Shown here: piece by piece, positions 7,758-17,032 of the stretch | Position numbering within the stretch: the first letter of the stretch is position 1 | How the letters are laid out: every line of letters begins with the position of its first letter | Source of the DNA: Acidimicrobiaceae bacterium | Lineage (GTDB): Bacteria > Actinomycetota > Acidimicrobiia > Acidimicrobiales > Aldehydirespiratoraceae | DNA: 64,000 bases | Direction: 5' to 3' | NCBI GenBank assembly: GCA_016845585.1 | Contig: JAERSO010000018.1 | Coordinates: 33,172-97,171, forward strand | Translations under genes and position numbers: made by a program | Notes under the pieces: model-generated | What the model was told of the DNA's origin: nothing | Seen by the model: the letters and a program-made list of their open reading frames with translations, nothing else | Databases searched by the model: none

Positions 7758-9334
7758 CGATCACCGAATCCCCAACCGAGTTCGACCCCGTCGAACTCGA
7801 GATCCTCTGGCAGTCGCTCATCTCGACGGTGAACGAGCAGGCGCGGGCCCTCCAGCGTGCTGCGTTCTCACCGATCGTTCGGGAGGCCGGCGACCTGGCC
7901 AATGCCGTGTTCGACCGTCGAGGTCGCATGGTGGCCCAGGCCGTCACCGGCACGCCGGGCCACATCAACTCCCTCGCGATCGGCGCCGCCAGCATGCTCA
8001 AGGAGTATCCGCTCGACTCGCTCGAGCCGGGCGACATCCTGATCACCAACGATCCGTACATGACGGCGGGCCAGCTGCTCGATGTCACGGTGCTCGTGCC
8101 CGCGTGGCGCAACGGTCGCGCCATCGCGTTCTTCGGTTCCACGATCCACCACACCGACGTCGGCGGCTACGGCATCGGTGCCGGTGGCCGCGACGTGTTC
8201 GAAGAGGGTCTCTGGATTCCCGTCTGCAAGTTGATGAAGGCCGGCGAACGCAACGAGGACGCCTGGAAGTTCATCCTCAGCAATGTGCGTCAGCCCGATC
8301 ACATGGCCGGTGACCTCCACGCCCAGATGGCTTCCGGTGAGGTCGGCGCGCAACGGCTCGGCACCCTGTGCGACGCCCACGGGCTCGACGACATCGAAGC
8401 CTTGGCCGACGAGATCATCGACCGGTCCGAGGACGCCACTCGGGCGTCGATTCGCACGCTGCCAGCGGGCACCTACTCGAGTGACGCGATTCTCGACCTC
8501 GCCGACGGCAGCCGCATCGACATCGTCTGTGCGGTCACGGTCGATCCCGAGGCCGGTGAGATCACCGTCGACTACGACGGCACCTCAGAGGCGAGTCCGT
8601 GGGGCATCAATGTGGTGAAGAACTACACCCACGCCTACACGACCTTCACGGTGCGTTCGGTGCTGAATCCCGACATCCCCAACAACCACGGCAGCCTCAC
8701 CCCGATCAAGATGGAAGCGCCGGAGGGGTCGATCGTCAACGCCGTCCTGCCCCAGCCCGGCACCGCTCGCCACGTGGTCGGCATGTTCCTTCCGAATGCC
8801 CTGCTCAAGGCGCTGGCCCAGGTGAAGCCGGACCAAGCGATGGCCGAGGGCTCGGGTGCGGTGTGGACCATGCAGGTCAACGGCAACCACCCCGACGGCA
8901 GCCCGTTCATCACCGCCATGTTCACCTACGCCGGTGGCGTCGGTGCCCGAGCATCCAAGCCGGGTCTCGACGCGTGCTCGTACCCCACCGGCGTGTCCGC
9001 CGTGCCGATCGAAGTGGTGGAAGCATCCGCGCCGATCCGGTTCCGTGAGAAGTCGCTGCGCGCAGACTCCGGCGGTGAGGGTGCCCAGCGCGGTGGCCGA
9101 GGACAGGTCATCGAGTTCACCGTCGACACCGAGAAGCCCTGGCAGCTCAACGCCGTCACCAGTCGGTTGTCCGATGCGCCCCAGGGCGTGTTCGGCGGTG
9201 AGGCCGGCGCCACCGGCAGCTTCTCCGTCAACGGCGAGCCCGTCCGAACCCAGGCCCGGATCAGCCTCGACGGTGACGATATCGTGCGCCTCGAGCTTCC
9301 CGGCGGCGGCGGCTACGGAGAACCACAACAGTGA
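7754..9334 (+). CDS. hyuB: Hydantoinase/oxoprolinase family protein, subunit B
   Basis: 526 residues from the ATG at 7754 (AGGAG about 8 nt upstream; ATGA overlap with hyuA). The segments FDPVELEILWQSL, MVAQAVTGTPGHI, ITNDPYMTAGQL and GGGGYGEP at the end are typical of HyuB. It pairs with HyuA as an ATP-dependent N-methylhydantoinase or oxoprolinase-type complex in the cytoplasm. The stop overlaps the next start (GTGA). Confidence 0.92.
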   Translation: MTITESPTEFDPVELEILWQSLISTVNEQARALQRAAFSPIVREAGDLANAVFDRRGRMVAQAVTGTPGHINSLAIGAASMLKEYPLDSLEPGDILITNDPYMTAGQLLDVTVLVPAWRNGRAIAFFGSTIHHTDVGGYGIGAGGRDVFEEGLWIPVCKLMKAGERNEDAWKFILSNVRQPDHMAGDLHAQMASGEVGAQRLGTLCDAHGLDDIEALADEIIDRSEDATRASIRTLPAGTYSSDAILDLADGSRIDIVCAVTVDPEAGEITVDYDGTSEASPWGINVVKNYTHAYTTFTVRSVLNPDIPNNHGSLTPIKMEAPEGSIVNAVLPQPGTARHVVGMFLPNALLKALAQVKPDQAMAEGSGAVWTMQVNGNHPDGSPFITAMFTYAGGVGARASKPGLDACSYPTGVSAVPIEVVEASAPIRFREKSLRADSGGEGAQRGGRGQVIEFTVDTEKPWQLNAVTSRLSDAPQGVFGGEAGATGSFSVNGEPVRTQARISLDGDDIVRLELPGGGGYGEPQQ

Positions 9335-10851
9335 CTGATCGGTCGCGCTCCGCCACGTTCGCCCACCAGTGGGCCGAGGCCGTCGCAGCGCGCGATCACC
9401 AGACCTTCCTGATCTTCGAAGGCCCAGACGGCCATGTCGCCGAATGGACCTACGCCGAGTTCGATCCGGTGGTGTCGCGGGTGGCGGCACACCTGGTGGC
9501 GAATGGGGTCTCGGTCGGGTCATCGGTGCACGTGGCGCTGACCAACTCACCCACATTCGTGGCGGTGTGGTTGGCGACGAACCGACTCGGGGCATGGATC
9601 GTGCCGTCGGACCCCATGGGCAAGACGCCCGAGCTCGCCGACCACATCGAACGAACCCGACCGACCGTCGGCTTCTGTGCGGCCGATCGGGCCGACGTGT
9701 ACCGGGCTGCAGCCCCGAGCGATCTGCGCATCTTCGAGGTCGATGAGACCGATGTCGACCTCATGGCGTTCGGTCACGTGGAGTACGCCGACTGGCCTCA
9801 GCCGGGCCCCGGCGACCGAGCTGCGGTGATGTTCACCAGCGGCACCACCGGGCGGCCCAAGGGCGTCGAGATCACCCAGGCCAACTACGCGTTTGCGGGC
9901 GAGACGATGGCCGAAGCAGCAGCGCTCACCGCCGAGGACCGTCACATCGTGGTGCTCCCGCTCTTTCACGCCAACGCCCAGTACTACTCGTTCGCCTCGG
10001 CGATTTCCGTCGGGGCGAGCGTGGCGCTCATGCACACGTTCTCGGCCAGTGGCTTCCTGCCCCAGTGCGCGCGCCACGGGGCCACTGCGGCGTCGCTCTT
10101 CGCCGCACCGATCCGGATGATCCTCGCCCGCGGTGAGAAGACGCCGGGTGTTGTGCTGCGCCATTGCTGGTTCGCACAGAACATCGCTGACGATCAGTAC
10201 GCCACGCTCGTCGACTGGCTCGGGTGCAAGCCTCGCCAGCTCTACGGGATGACCGAGACGATTCCCGCTGTCTTGAGCGATGAGCCCTCCTCCCCCCACC
10301 CCGACTCGATGGGGTATGTCACCAAACACTGCCGGGTAGACCTCCAGGACCCGAGCGGTGAACCCGTCCCGCCCGACCATGTCGGCGAGATCGTGGTGGG
10401 GGGAGAGCCTGGCGTCGAGCTGTTCGCCGGGTACCTCGATGATCCGGCAACGACGGAAGCGAGCTTTCGCTCGGGCTGGTTCCGCACCGGCGACCGCGCC
10501 ACTCGCGATGACACGGGTCGCTTCTACTTCGACGGCCGTCGAAGTGACGTGTTGAAGGTGGCGGGCGAGAACGTGTCGACCGTCGAGGTCGAGGCCGCTC
10601 TCAGCGCCCATCCCGGCGTCCTCGAGGCATCCGTCGTGGGCGCGGCCGACGACGTACGCGACGAGGTTCCGGTGGCCTTCGTGGTCGCCGCTGACCCGGT
10701 GTGCCCTCCGACGACCGGCGAGCTCCTCGAGTGGTGCGGCGATCGTCTCGCAAAGGCGAAGGTGCCCCGCGACATCACGTTCCTCGACGAGTTGCCCCGC
10801 ACGAGTGTGGGGAAGATCCGCAAGTTCATCCTGAAGGAGGTCGTTTCATGA
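9331..10851 (+). CDS. Acyl-CoA synthetase (AMP-forming)
   Basis: 506 residues. The P-loop-like motif FTSGTTGRPKG is near residues 165-180, the hinge segment GWFRTGDRA and the region DVLKVAGENVS are present, and the catalytic lysine is expected in SVGKIRKF near the end. Activates a carboxylic acid as an adenylate, then as a CoA thioester. The nearest overall resemblance is to crotonobetaine/carnitine-CoA ligase-type enzymes, from general recall. Coupled at both ends (GTGA and ATGA overlaps), so it probably acts on an acid released by the hydantoinase step. Confidence 0.9.
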   Translation: MTDRSRSATFAHQWAEAVAARDHQTFLIFEGPDGHVAEWTYAEFDPVVSRVAAHLVANGVSVGSSVHVALTNSPTFVAVWLATNRLGAWIVPSDPMGKTPELADHIERTRPTVGFCAADRADVYRAAAPSDLRIFEVDETDVDLMAFGHVEYADWPQPGPGDRAAVMFTSGTTGRPKGVEITQANYAFAGETMAEAAALTAEDRHIVVLPLFHANAQYYSFASAISVGASVALMHTFSASGFLPQCARHGATAASLFAAPIRMILARGEKTPGVVLRHCWFAQNIADDQYATLVDWLGCKPRQLYGMTETIPAVLSDEPSSPHPDSMGYVTKHCRVDLQDPSGEPVPPDHVGEIVVGGEPGVELFAGYLDDPATTEASFRSGWFRTGDRATRDDTGRFYFDGRRSDVLKVAGENVSTVEVEAALSAHPGVLEASVVGAADDVRDEVPVAFVVAADPVCPPTTGELLEWCGDRLAKAKVPRDITFLDELPRTSVGKIRKFILKEVVS

Positions 10852-12059
10852 CCGAATCAACTGGCCTGTTCACCGACGAGATGCTGGCGAGCTTCGACTC
10901 GTCGATCACGGACTACGCCACCGCCGAGACGTTGCCACCCGCGCTGTACACCGACGGCGCGTTCCTCGACTTCGAGCGCGAAGCCGTCTTCATGAAGGAG
11001 TGGTTGGCCGTCGGTCGCGCCGAGCAGATCCCTGAGTCCGGTGACTGGTTCACCGTCGACCTGCTGGGTGAACCCGTCGTCGTGCAGCGGTCAAAAGAGG
11101 GCGACATCCGCGCCATGTCTGCGGTGTGTCAGCATCGAGCGATGCAGCTGTGTGAGGGCAAGGGAAACAGCTCGACGTTCAAATGCCCGTATCACCACTG
11201 GATCTTCGGACAGGACGGCCGCCTGCTCGGCGCTCCGGCCATGGAGAAGACGGAAGGGTTCGACAAGGCCGACTACGCGCTCCCGACGCTGCGAGTCGAG
11301 ATGTGGAAGGGCTTCATCTTCGTCAACTTCGACGAGGCCGCCACCCCGCTAGGCCCGACACTCGAGCGCTACGCCCCGTATGTCGAGAACTTTGATCTCG
11401 ACAACGCAGTCTGTGCCAGCACCTTCACCCTCGAGAACATGCCGTGGAACTGGAAGGTGATGTTCGAGAACTTCAATGACGGCTACCACGCCACCAAGCT
11501 CCACCAGTTCGTGCAGGATTTCTGCCCGTCGGAGATGTCGGCGTTCCCCGAGCCGTGGACCGACGACTCCAACGTCGTGTTCCGCACGGCCGGCTACACC
11601 CACATGGACGGTGGCTTCAACGCCACCCACAAGGCGATCATGCCGATCTATCCCGGTCTCACCGACGAAGAGCGCATGCGTTCGACCTTCGCGTTGGTCC
11701 CGCCGATGCTCTGCCTCGGGACCGGACCCGACCAGTGCTTCTACTTCCTCGTCCGACCCACCGGCCCCGAGACCATCGATGTCGAGATCGGCTACATCTT
11801 CCATCCGTCAGCGCTCGACGACCCGTTGTTCGAGGAGAAGCTGACGCTGTCGGACACGGGTGTGCAGGTGTTCGTGCGTCAGGATCAGGACGTCACCGAA
11901 AAGGTGCAGAAGGGCCTGCGCTCGCGCTACGCGCCGCGCGGTCGATATTCGTGGCAGGAAGAAAGCCATGTGCAGTTCAATCGTTGGCTCGTGCAGCGCT
12001 ACCGCGCCGCATGGCCTGGAGGGAGCCAGGCGGCTCCCTTGAAGGTCGTGGGGGAATGA
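10848..12059 (+). CDS. Rieske oxygenase alpha subunit, second of two
   Basis: 403 residues from the ATG at 10848 with AAGGAGG 7 nt upstream. The Rieske site is CQHR ... CPYHHW, and the catalytic domain contains ENFNDGYHATKLH, giving the bridging acidic residue and two iron-ligand histidines. Length and motifs resemble ring-hydroxylating dioxygenase alpha subunits of the choline/carnitine/phenylpropionate type. No beta subunit, ferredoxin or reductase gene is adjacent. ATGA overlap with the ligase gene shows it belongs to the same operon. Confidence 0.9.
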   Translation: MTESTGLFTDEMLASFDSSITDYATAETLPPALYTDGAFLDFEREAVFMKEWLAVGRAEQIPESGDWFTVDLLGEPVVVQRSKEGDIRAMSAVCQHRAMQLCEGKGNSSTFKCPYHHWIFGQDGRLLGAPAMEKTEGFDKADYALPTLRVEMWKGFIFVNFDEAATPLGPTLERYAPYVENFDLDNAVCASTFTLENMPWNWKVMFENFNDGYHATKLHQFVQDFCPSEMSAFPEPWTDDSNVVFRTAGYTHMDGGFNATHKAIMPIYPGLTDEERMRSTFALVPPMLCLGTGPDQCFYFLVRPTGPETIDVEIGYIFHPSALDDPLFEEKLTLSDTGVQVFVRQDQDVTEKVQKGLRSRYAPRGRYSWQEESHVQFNRWLVQRYRAAWPGGSQAAPLKVVGE

Positions 12060-12081
12060 GCTCCCATGAATGCGCTCCATC

Positions 12082-12098
12082 GATCGCCGTGGGCGATC
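12082..12098 (+). other. Short hairpin before the BMP lipoprotein gene
   Basis: GATCGCC (12082-12088) pairs with GGCGATC (12092-12098) across a 3-nt loop, inside the 65-bp gap before the substrate-binding protein gene. It has no U-tract, so it is more likely an mRNA-stabilising or processing structure giving more binding protein than membrane parts than a terminator. This role is inference. Confidence 0.35.
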
Positions 12099-12124
12099 AT
12101 GGTGCCGAACCCAGGAGGGGAACA

Positions 12125-13393
12125 ATGGTTAGGAAAGCAGGGTCTGGGAAACCAGGATTCAACAAGCTGAAGTGGCTGCTCGCCGTGTTGTTGGCGTTCA
12201 GTCTCGTGGCTGCTGCGTGCGGCGACGACGATGACGACAGCTCTTCTGACGCGGGAGCCGACGACAGCGCCGACGACAGCGCCGACACCGGCGACGATGC
12301 CGGCGACGACGACACCGATGACGCCGGCGATGACGACATGGCCGACGACAGCGACGACGGTGCGTCCGACGACACCGCCGACGCCGAAGATCCGCCCGAG
12401 ACCAACGCGCTCGTGGAGGCCTTCGACGCCAACGGCGACGGAACCGTCACCATCGGAGTCGCGGCGGCCGGTCCTCGCGACGACAACGGCTACTACCAGT
12501 CGTTGGTCGACTTCGCCGAGACCTTCTCGGCCGAGAACGGGTTCGCCCCACCGATCGTGAGCGACAACATCGGTGCCGAGGAAGCAGCCCAGGCAATGTC
12601 CGACCTCGCCCAGCAAGGCATCGACATCATGTTCGTCGGCGCCAGCGAGATCGCCGAGCCGCTGCCCGACCTCACCGAGGAGTACTCCGACATCTTCTGG
12701 TATTGCAACTGTGGAGCCGGCTTCGCCGAGCTTCCCGGTCTGGCGCAGGCCACCGACTGGGGCGCGGCCATCCACTACACCGCTGGTGTGGCAATGGGCC
12801 AGGTCATGCTCGAGCAGGGAAGCACCCAGTCGGTGTTCCTCGGCTGCTGTGACTTGAACTTCGAGCAGGAGGCCTACAACGCCACCGTCGCCGGCATGCA
12901 GGCGGTCGACGCGTCGTTGACAATGGAGTACGTCTCCACTGGCGACTTCCCGTTCGACTTCGACAACTCGGCCAACGCCACTGCCGCACTGACCAATGCG
13001 CAGGCCAACGGCGCCACCCTCGCCTACGCCTACCTCGGCGGCGCGCTCGAGCCGGTGGGCCAGCTGGCCTCCGACGAAGGCATCGCCGTGTTCGCGGCCG
13101 GCCCCGCCGACATCTGCGATCGTGACGACGGCATCGACTGGACCGGCGGCATCGTGTTCGACGGTGGTCTCTACGCCGAGCGGGCGATCCGTCTGATCAT
13201 CGACGGTGAACTCACCGAGGGTTCGACCTACCAGTTCCCGAACGAGGCCGGTCTCAACGGCGCTCTGCTCTGCAACCCGTCGGCCGACGCCGAGGCCGCC
13301 TTGGCTGACGCCTTCGGTCTGCTCGCCAGCTTCGACGGCGAGCTGATGGGTCTGCTCGGCGGCATTTCCGGAGAGGCGTACGCCGGCGGGTGA
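12125..13393 (+). CDS. BMP-family ABC transporter substrate-binding lipoprotein
   Basis: 422 residues, with CAGGAGGGG just before the ATG. Signal peptide with lipobox LVAAAC (acylated C32), then an Asp-rich low-complexity stretch (about residues 34-92), then a BMP/PnrA-like domain beginning VTIGVAAAGPRDDNGYYQSL. BMP proteins bind nucleosides or related ligands outside the membrane and deliver them to RbsA/YufPQ-like transporters, encoded next. The acidic stretch probably acts as a spacer from the membrane. Overlaps the ATPase gene by 4 bp (GTGA). Confidence 0.92.
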   Translation: MVRKAGSGKPGFNKLKWLLAVLLAFSLVAAACGDDDDDSSSDAGADDSADDSADTGDDAGDDDTDDAGDDDMADDSDDGASDDTADAEDPPETNALVEAFDANGDGTVTIGVAAAGPRDDNGYYQSLVDFAETFSAENGFAPPIVSDNIGAEEAAQAMSDLAQQGIDIMFVGASEIAEPLPDLTEEYSDIFWYCNCGAGFAELPGLAQATDWGAAIHYTAGVAMGQVMLEQGSTQSVFLGCCDLNFEQEAYNATVAGMQAVDASLTMEYVSTGDFPFDFDNSANATAALTNAQANGATLAYAYLGGALEPVGQLASDEGIAVFAAGPADICDRDDGIDWTGGIVFDGGLYAERAIRLIIDGELTEGSTYQFPNEAGLNGALLCNPSADAEAALADAFGLLASFDGELMGLLGGISGEAYAGG

Positions 13394-14994
13394 CCCTTTC
13401 CCCTCCCGATGAGTCGGGGGTGGGTGCCGGCAACGGCCCCACCCCCGCCGTCGAGCTCCGCGGCATCACGAAGACCTTCGGCCCCGTCACGGCCTGTGAC
13501 GCGGTCGACCTCTCCCTTCATCGCGGAGAGATTCACGGAATTCTCGGCGAGAACGGTGCCGGGAAATCCACCCTCATGAAGATCCTCATCGGCCTCGTGC
13601 TCCCCGATGCCGGCGAGGTCCAAATCCATGGCGAACGCCACCACATCCATGACCCGCTCACCGCGGCCGGGCTCGGCGTGGGGATGGTGCATCAGCATTT
13701 CAGTCTCGTCGACGCCCTCACGGTGTGGGAGAACGTGGCACTCGGCGATGCGGGAAAGTTGGATCCTGCGTCCGTGCGAGACCGGATCGCCGAGATCGGT
13801 GAGCATTTCGGCCTCGACATCGACCCGTATGCGACGGTCGGATCACTGCCGGCGGGGCTCCGACAGCGGGTGGAGATCATCAAGTGCCTGCGCCGTGATC
13901 CGAGCATCGTCATCTTCGACGAGCCGACCTCGGTTCTCACTCCCGACGAGAGCATCCAGTTGTTCGAGTCGCTTCGAGAGGTCGTGGCGGCCGAGGGGCG
14001 CGCCGTGGTCCTGGTCAGCCACAAGCTCGACGAGGTGCTTGCGGCGACCGACGAGATCACGATCATGCGTCAGGGCGCCGTGGTCGACCGCCTGCAAACA
14101 GCGGGCGCCGACGCACCGACACTCGCCCGAGGCATGGTCGGACGGGAGGTCGCGCTTCGAAGCGAACGTGCGGCCTTCGGCCTCGTGGAACTCCCCAATG
14201 GCCCCGTCGAGTCCCCGACCACCACCTCACCGGGCACAGCTCCCCAGGGTCCACCGGCGTTGGAGATTCGTGGCGCGGTTGCGGAGGTGGCTCGCGGCAT
14301 CCGTATCCTCGACGAGCTGTCCCTCCAGGTCCGCAGCGGCGAGATCCTCGGTATCGCAGGTGTCGAGGGAAACGGGCAACGCGCTCTCGGTGACCTCCTG
14401 TCGTCGCTCGTTCCACTCTCCGGCGGTCAGGTCCTCGTGGACGCGAACTCGGTCTCGACCACCCGGCCAGGTGCGATGGCCCAGGCCGGGGTCGCTGTGA
14501 TCCCGGAGGATCGCCACGACTCCGGCGTCGTCCTCGACATGTCGGTGGCCGAGAATCTGGTGCTGGTCGATCCGAGCGTGGTGGCATCGCGAGGCGTGAT
14601 CAACGGCACCGGCCTCACCGACCTCGCCGAGCGGCTGATCGATCAATTCGAGATCCAATGCGCCGGCCCCGATGCCCCACTCTGGACTCTGTCGGGCGGC
14701 AATCAGCAACGGGTGGTGCTGGCCCGCGAGATGTGGCAGCACCCGAAGGTCCTGGTCGCGGCGCAGCCGACGCGGGGACTCGATGTGGGCGCCATCGAGT
14801 ACATGACCGACCGGATCCGCGCGGCTGCCGCTGATGGTGTTGCCGTGCTCGTCATCTCCAGTGAACTGGAGGAGATCTTCGACCTCGCCGACCGCATCGC
14901 CGTGATCTCGCGAGGGCAGATCGTGGGCGAGGCGCCGCGTGCCGAGGCGGATCTCGAACGCATCGGCCTCCTCATGGGCGGGGCCAGAATATGA
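13390..14994 (+). CDS. ABC transporter, double ATP-binding protein
   Basis: 534 residues with two ABC domains. The first has a full Walker A (GENGAGKST, about residues 54-62) and a weak signature (LPAGLRQRVE). The second has a degenerate Walker A (GVEGNGQRAL) but a good signature (LSGGNQQRV). This is the usual asymmetry of RbsA/MglA/YufO-type ATPases. Powers uptake of the ligand bound by the upstream BMP protein. Overlaps both neighbours by 4 bp. Confidence 0.93.
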   Translation: MTLSPPDESGVGAGNGPTPAVELRGITKTFGPVTACDAVDLSLHRGEIHGILGENGAGKSTLMKILIGLVLPDAGEVQIHGERHHIHDPLTAAGLGVGMVHQHFSLVDALTVWENVALGDAGKLDPASVRDRIAEIGEHFGLDIDPYATVGSLPAGLRQRVEIIKCLRRDPSIVIFDEPTSVLTPDESIQLFESLREVVAAEGRAVVLVSHKLDEVLAATDEITIMRQGAVVDRLQTAGADAPTLARGMVGREVALRSERAAFGLVELPNGPVESPTTTSPGTAPQGPPALEIRGAVAEVARGIRILDELSLQVRSGEILGIAGVEGNGQRALGDLLSSLVPLSGGQVLVDANSVSTTRPGAMAQAGVAVIPEDRHDSGVVLDMSVAENLVLVDPSVVASRGVINGTGLTDLAERLIDQFEIQCAGPDAPLWTLSGGNQQRVVLAREMWQHPKVLVAAQPTRGLDVGAIEYMTDRIRAAAADGVAVLVISSELEEIFDLADRIAVISRGQIVGEAPRAEADLERIGLLMGGARI

Positions 14995-16076
14995 GCGACC
15001 GCTTGACCGAGCGAGTGCTGCTCTATGTGGTCAGCGTCGCGGGTGCCCTCCTGTTGTCGGGCATCCTCGTCGAAGCCACCGGTGGCGACTGGCGCCCGGT
15101 CCTCGACGCGCTGATCAAGGGGAGTGTCACCGGTGATGGCCGCTGGGGTCAGACCCTTGCCGCGTCCGCGCCGATGCTGCTCGTGGCGCTCGGCACCATC
15201 ATCTCGGGTCGTGCCGGCCTGGTGAACATCGGTCAGGAGGGCCAACTCCTCATCGGCACCGCGTTCGCCGTGTACTTCGGATTCCGGATCGGAGGCCCCG
15301 GGCCGCTGAATGTGGTCGTCGTCCTCGTCTTCGGCGCGGTCGGCGGCGCGATCTGGGCCGGTATCGCCGGCGTGCTCCGCTTCAAGCGCGGGGTCCCCGA
15401 AGTGCTGTCCACGCTCCTGTTGGTCACCGTCGCGTCGCAGGCGGTCGCCTACGGCCTCAAGAACCAATGGCTGCTGCTCGCGGACGAGGCGAGCCGCGGC
15501 AACCGGAACCAGGTCAGCGCACAGCTGGCTGAGGACAACCGGCTCCCCGAACTCCACATCTTCGGCAACGACATTCCATTCGCCGTGTTCCTCGGTGTCG
15601 GCGCGGCCGCGGCGCTGGCGTTCACGCTGACGCGAACGACGTGGGGGTTCCGGCTTCGAATGCTCGGCCGGAATCCGCGGGCCGCCCAACGGGCGGGTGT
15701 TTCCCAGACCGGGTTCGGGCTCGGAGCGATGCTGCTCAGTGGCGCGTTCGCCGGTGTGGCCGGCGCCGTGATGCTCGCCGGCGGTGGCTTCTTGTTCGGC
15801 AACTACCGCCTCGTCCCCGGATTCTCCGCAAGCATCGGATGGACGGGATTGTTGGTTGCCCTGGTGGCACGCGAGAAGGCGTTGGCAGCGATTCCGGTGG
15901 CAATCGTGTTCGGTGCGTTGCGGACCGGATCGGGTTTCGTGGGGAGCACGGGCGTGGAGTCGCGGATCACCGATGTGATCCAGGGCTTCCTCGTGCTGTC
16001 CCTGCTGGTTCCTCCGGCAGTGATGTTCGTCCGGGAGCGCCGTCGAGCGCGATCCATGAGCACGGCGAGGACGTGA
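14991..16076 (+). CDS. ABC transporter permease (YufP-type)
   Basis: 361 residues, strongly hydrophobic with about 9-10 membrane segments and the segment SGRAGLVNIGQEGQLLIG, characteristic of BMP-linked permeases. Forms the membrane channel with the next gene product. ATG overlaps the ATPase stop by 4 bp. Confidence 0.92.
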   Translation: MSDRLTERVLLYVVSVAGALLLSGILVEATGGDWRPVLDALIKGSVTGDGRWGQTLAASAPMLLVALGTIISGRAGLVNIGQEGQLLIGTAFAVYFGFRIGGPGPLNVVVVLVFGAVGGAIWAGIAGVLRFKRGVPEVLSTLLLVTVASQAVAYGLKNQWLLLADEASRGNRNQVSAQLAEDNRLPELHIFGNDIPFAVFLGVGAAAALAFTLTRTTWGFRLRMLGRNPRAAQRAGVSQTGFGLGAMLLSGAFAGVAGAVMLAGGGFLFGNYRLVPGFSASIGWTGLLVALVAREKALAAIPVAIVFGALRTGSGFVGSTGVESRITDVIQGFLVLSLLVPPAVMFVRERRRARSMSTART

Positions 16077-16083
16077 GCACGTC

Positions 16084-17016
16084 ATGAGCGGACTCTTCGA
16101 TGCGCTGTGGGAGATCTTCACCAGCGACTCGACGTACATCGGCGCCGCACTCGCGGCCGGCTTGTTGCTGTTCGCAGCGTCGGGTGAGCTGATCGCGGAG
16201 CGGGCAGGCACCATCAACATCTCGGTGGAGGGGATGCTGGTCGGTGGTGCGTTCACCGCGGCACTCGGCTTCGACATCACCGGCTCGGTCGCCGTGGCCC
16301 TGGTGACCGGCGCGCTCGGCGGAATGGTCGTCGCCGGGGTACAGGCCGAGATGAGCCATCGTCTGGTGGCGGATCAGTTCGTCGTCGGTCTCACCCTCAA
16401 CATCCTGATCGTCGGTTTGGCGGCGTTCCTCGAGCGGGAGATCGATCTGGAGACCAGCAAGGCCGGGGATCTGGAGATCCCGCTTCTGGTGGACCTCCCG
16501 CTCGTCGGGGAGGCACTCTTCGGGCAGCCTTGGCCGTTCTATGTGCTCTATGCGCTCGTCCCCGCCTGTTGGTGGCTGCTCTACCGCACTCGCTGGGGGC
16601 TCGAGGTCCGGTCGTCGGGTGAGGATCCGCAGTCTGCTGATGTCTCTGGCATCGACGTCAACCGTCGGCGTCGGGAGGCCATCTATCTCACCGGTCTCAC
16701 GTCGGGTCTCGGCGGCGCCTATTTCGTGTTCGTACAGATCGGGCAGTTCGAGCCCACGGTCAGTGGGCGCGGTTTCATCGCCATCGCTGCGGTGATCTTC
16801 GGCGGCTGGACGCTGCGGGGCACTGTGGCCGGCTGCATCCTCTTTGCCGGTGCGGTGTCATTCCGCCTCTCGGTCCAGGGCTTCGGCTACGACATCAATC
16901 CCGAGCTCCTCCAGGCGCTGCCGTTCCTCGTGACCATCTTCGGCATGGCGATCTTCGCTCGTCGTGTACGTCCGCCGCGCGCCCTCGCTCAGCCGTTCAT
17001 CCGCGGCCTCAAGTAG
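16084..17016 (+). CDS. ABC transporter permease (YufQ-type)
   Basis: 310 residues with several hydrophobic segments and the motif ERAGTINISVEGMLVGG near the start, matching the second permease of BMP-type importers. Seven bases after the first permease. With the lipoprotein and double ATPase it completes a one-substrate importer inside the catabolic operon. Confidence 0.92.
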   Translation: MSGLFDALWEIFTSDSTYIGAALAAGLLLFAASGELIAERAGTINISVEGMLVGGAFTAALGFDITGSVAVALVTGALGGMVVAGVQAEMSHRLVADQFVVGLTLNILIVGLAAFLEREIDLETSKAGDLEIPLLVDLPLVGEALFGQPWPFYVLYALVPACWWLLYRTRWGLEVRSSGEDPQSADVSGIDVNRRRREAIYLTGLTSGLGGAYFVFVQIGQFEPTVSGRGFIAIAAVIFGGWTLRGTVAGCILFAGAVSFRLSVQGFGYDINPELLQALPFLVTIFGMAIFARRVRPPRALAQPFIRGLK

Positions 17017-17032
17017 CGAGGGCGCTGCGCTG

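Noticed and set aside
12021..12038. Hairpin of GGGAGCC and GGCTCCC near the end of the second Rieske gene
   Set aside because: It is within the coding sequence, has no U-tract and is followed by co-directional genes; not called a terminator.
15147..15155. GGTCAGACC inside the ABC permease gene
   Set aside because: Within coding sequence and not near a start; treated as chance, as are the copies at 40336-40344 and 47106-47114.
14703..16280. Long minus-strand open frame of 525 codons
   Set aside because: It is antisense to the ABC ATPase and permease genes, which have clear motifs and couplings; high-GC DNA often gives such antisense frames. The translation has no recognisable domain.
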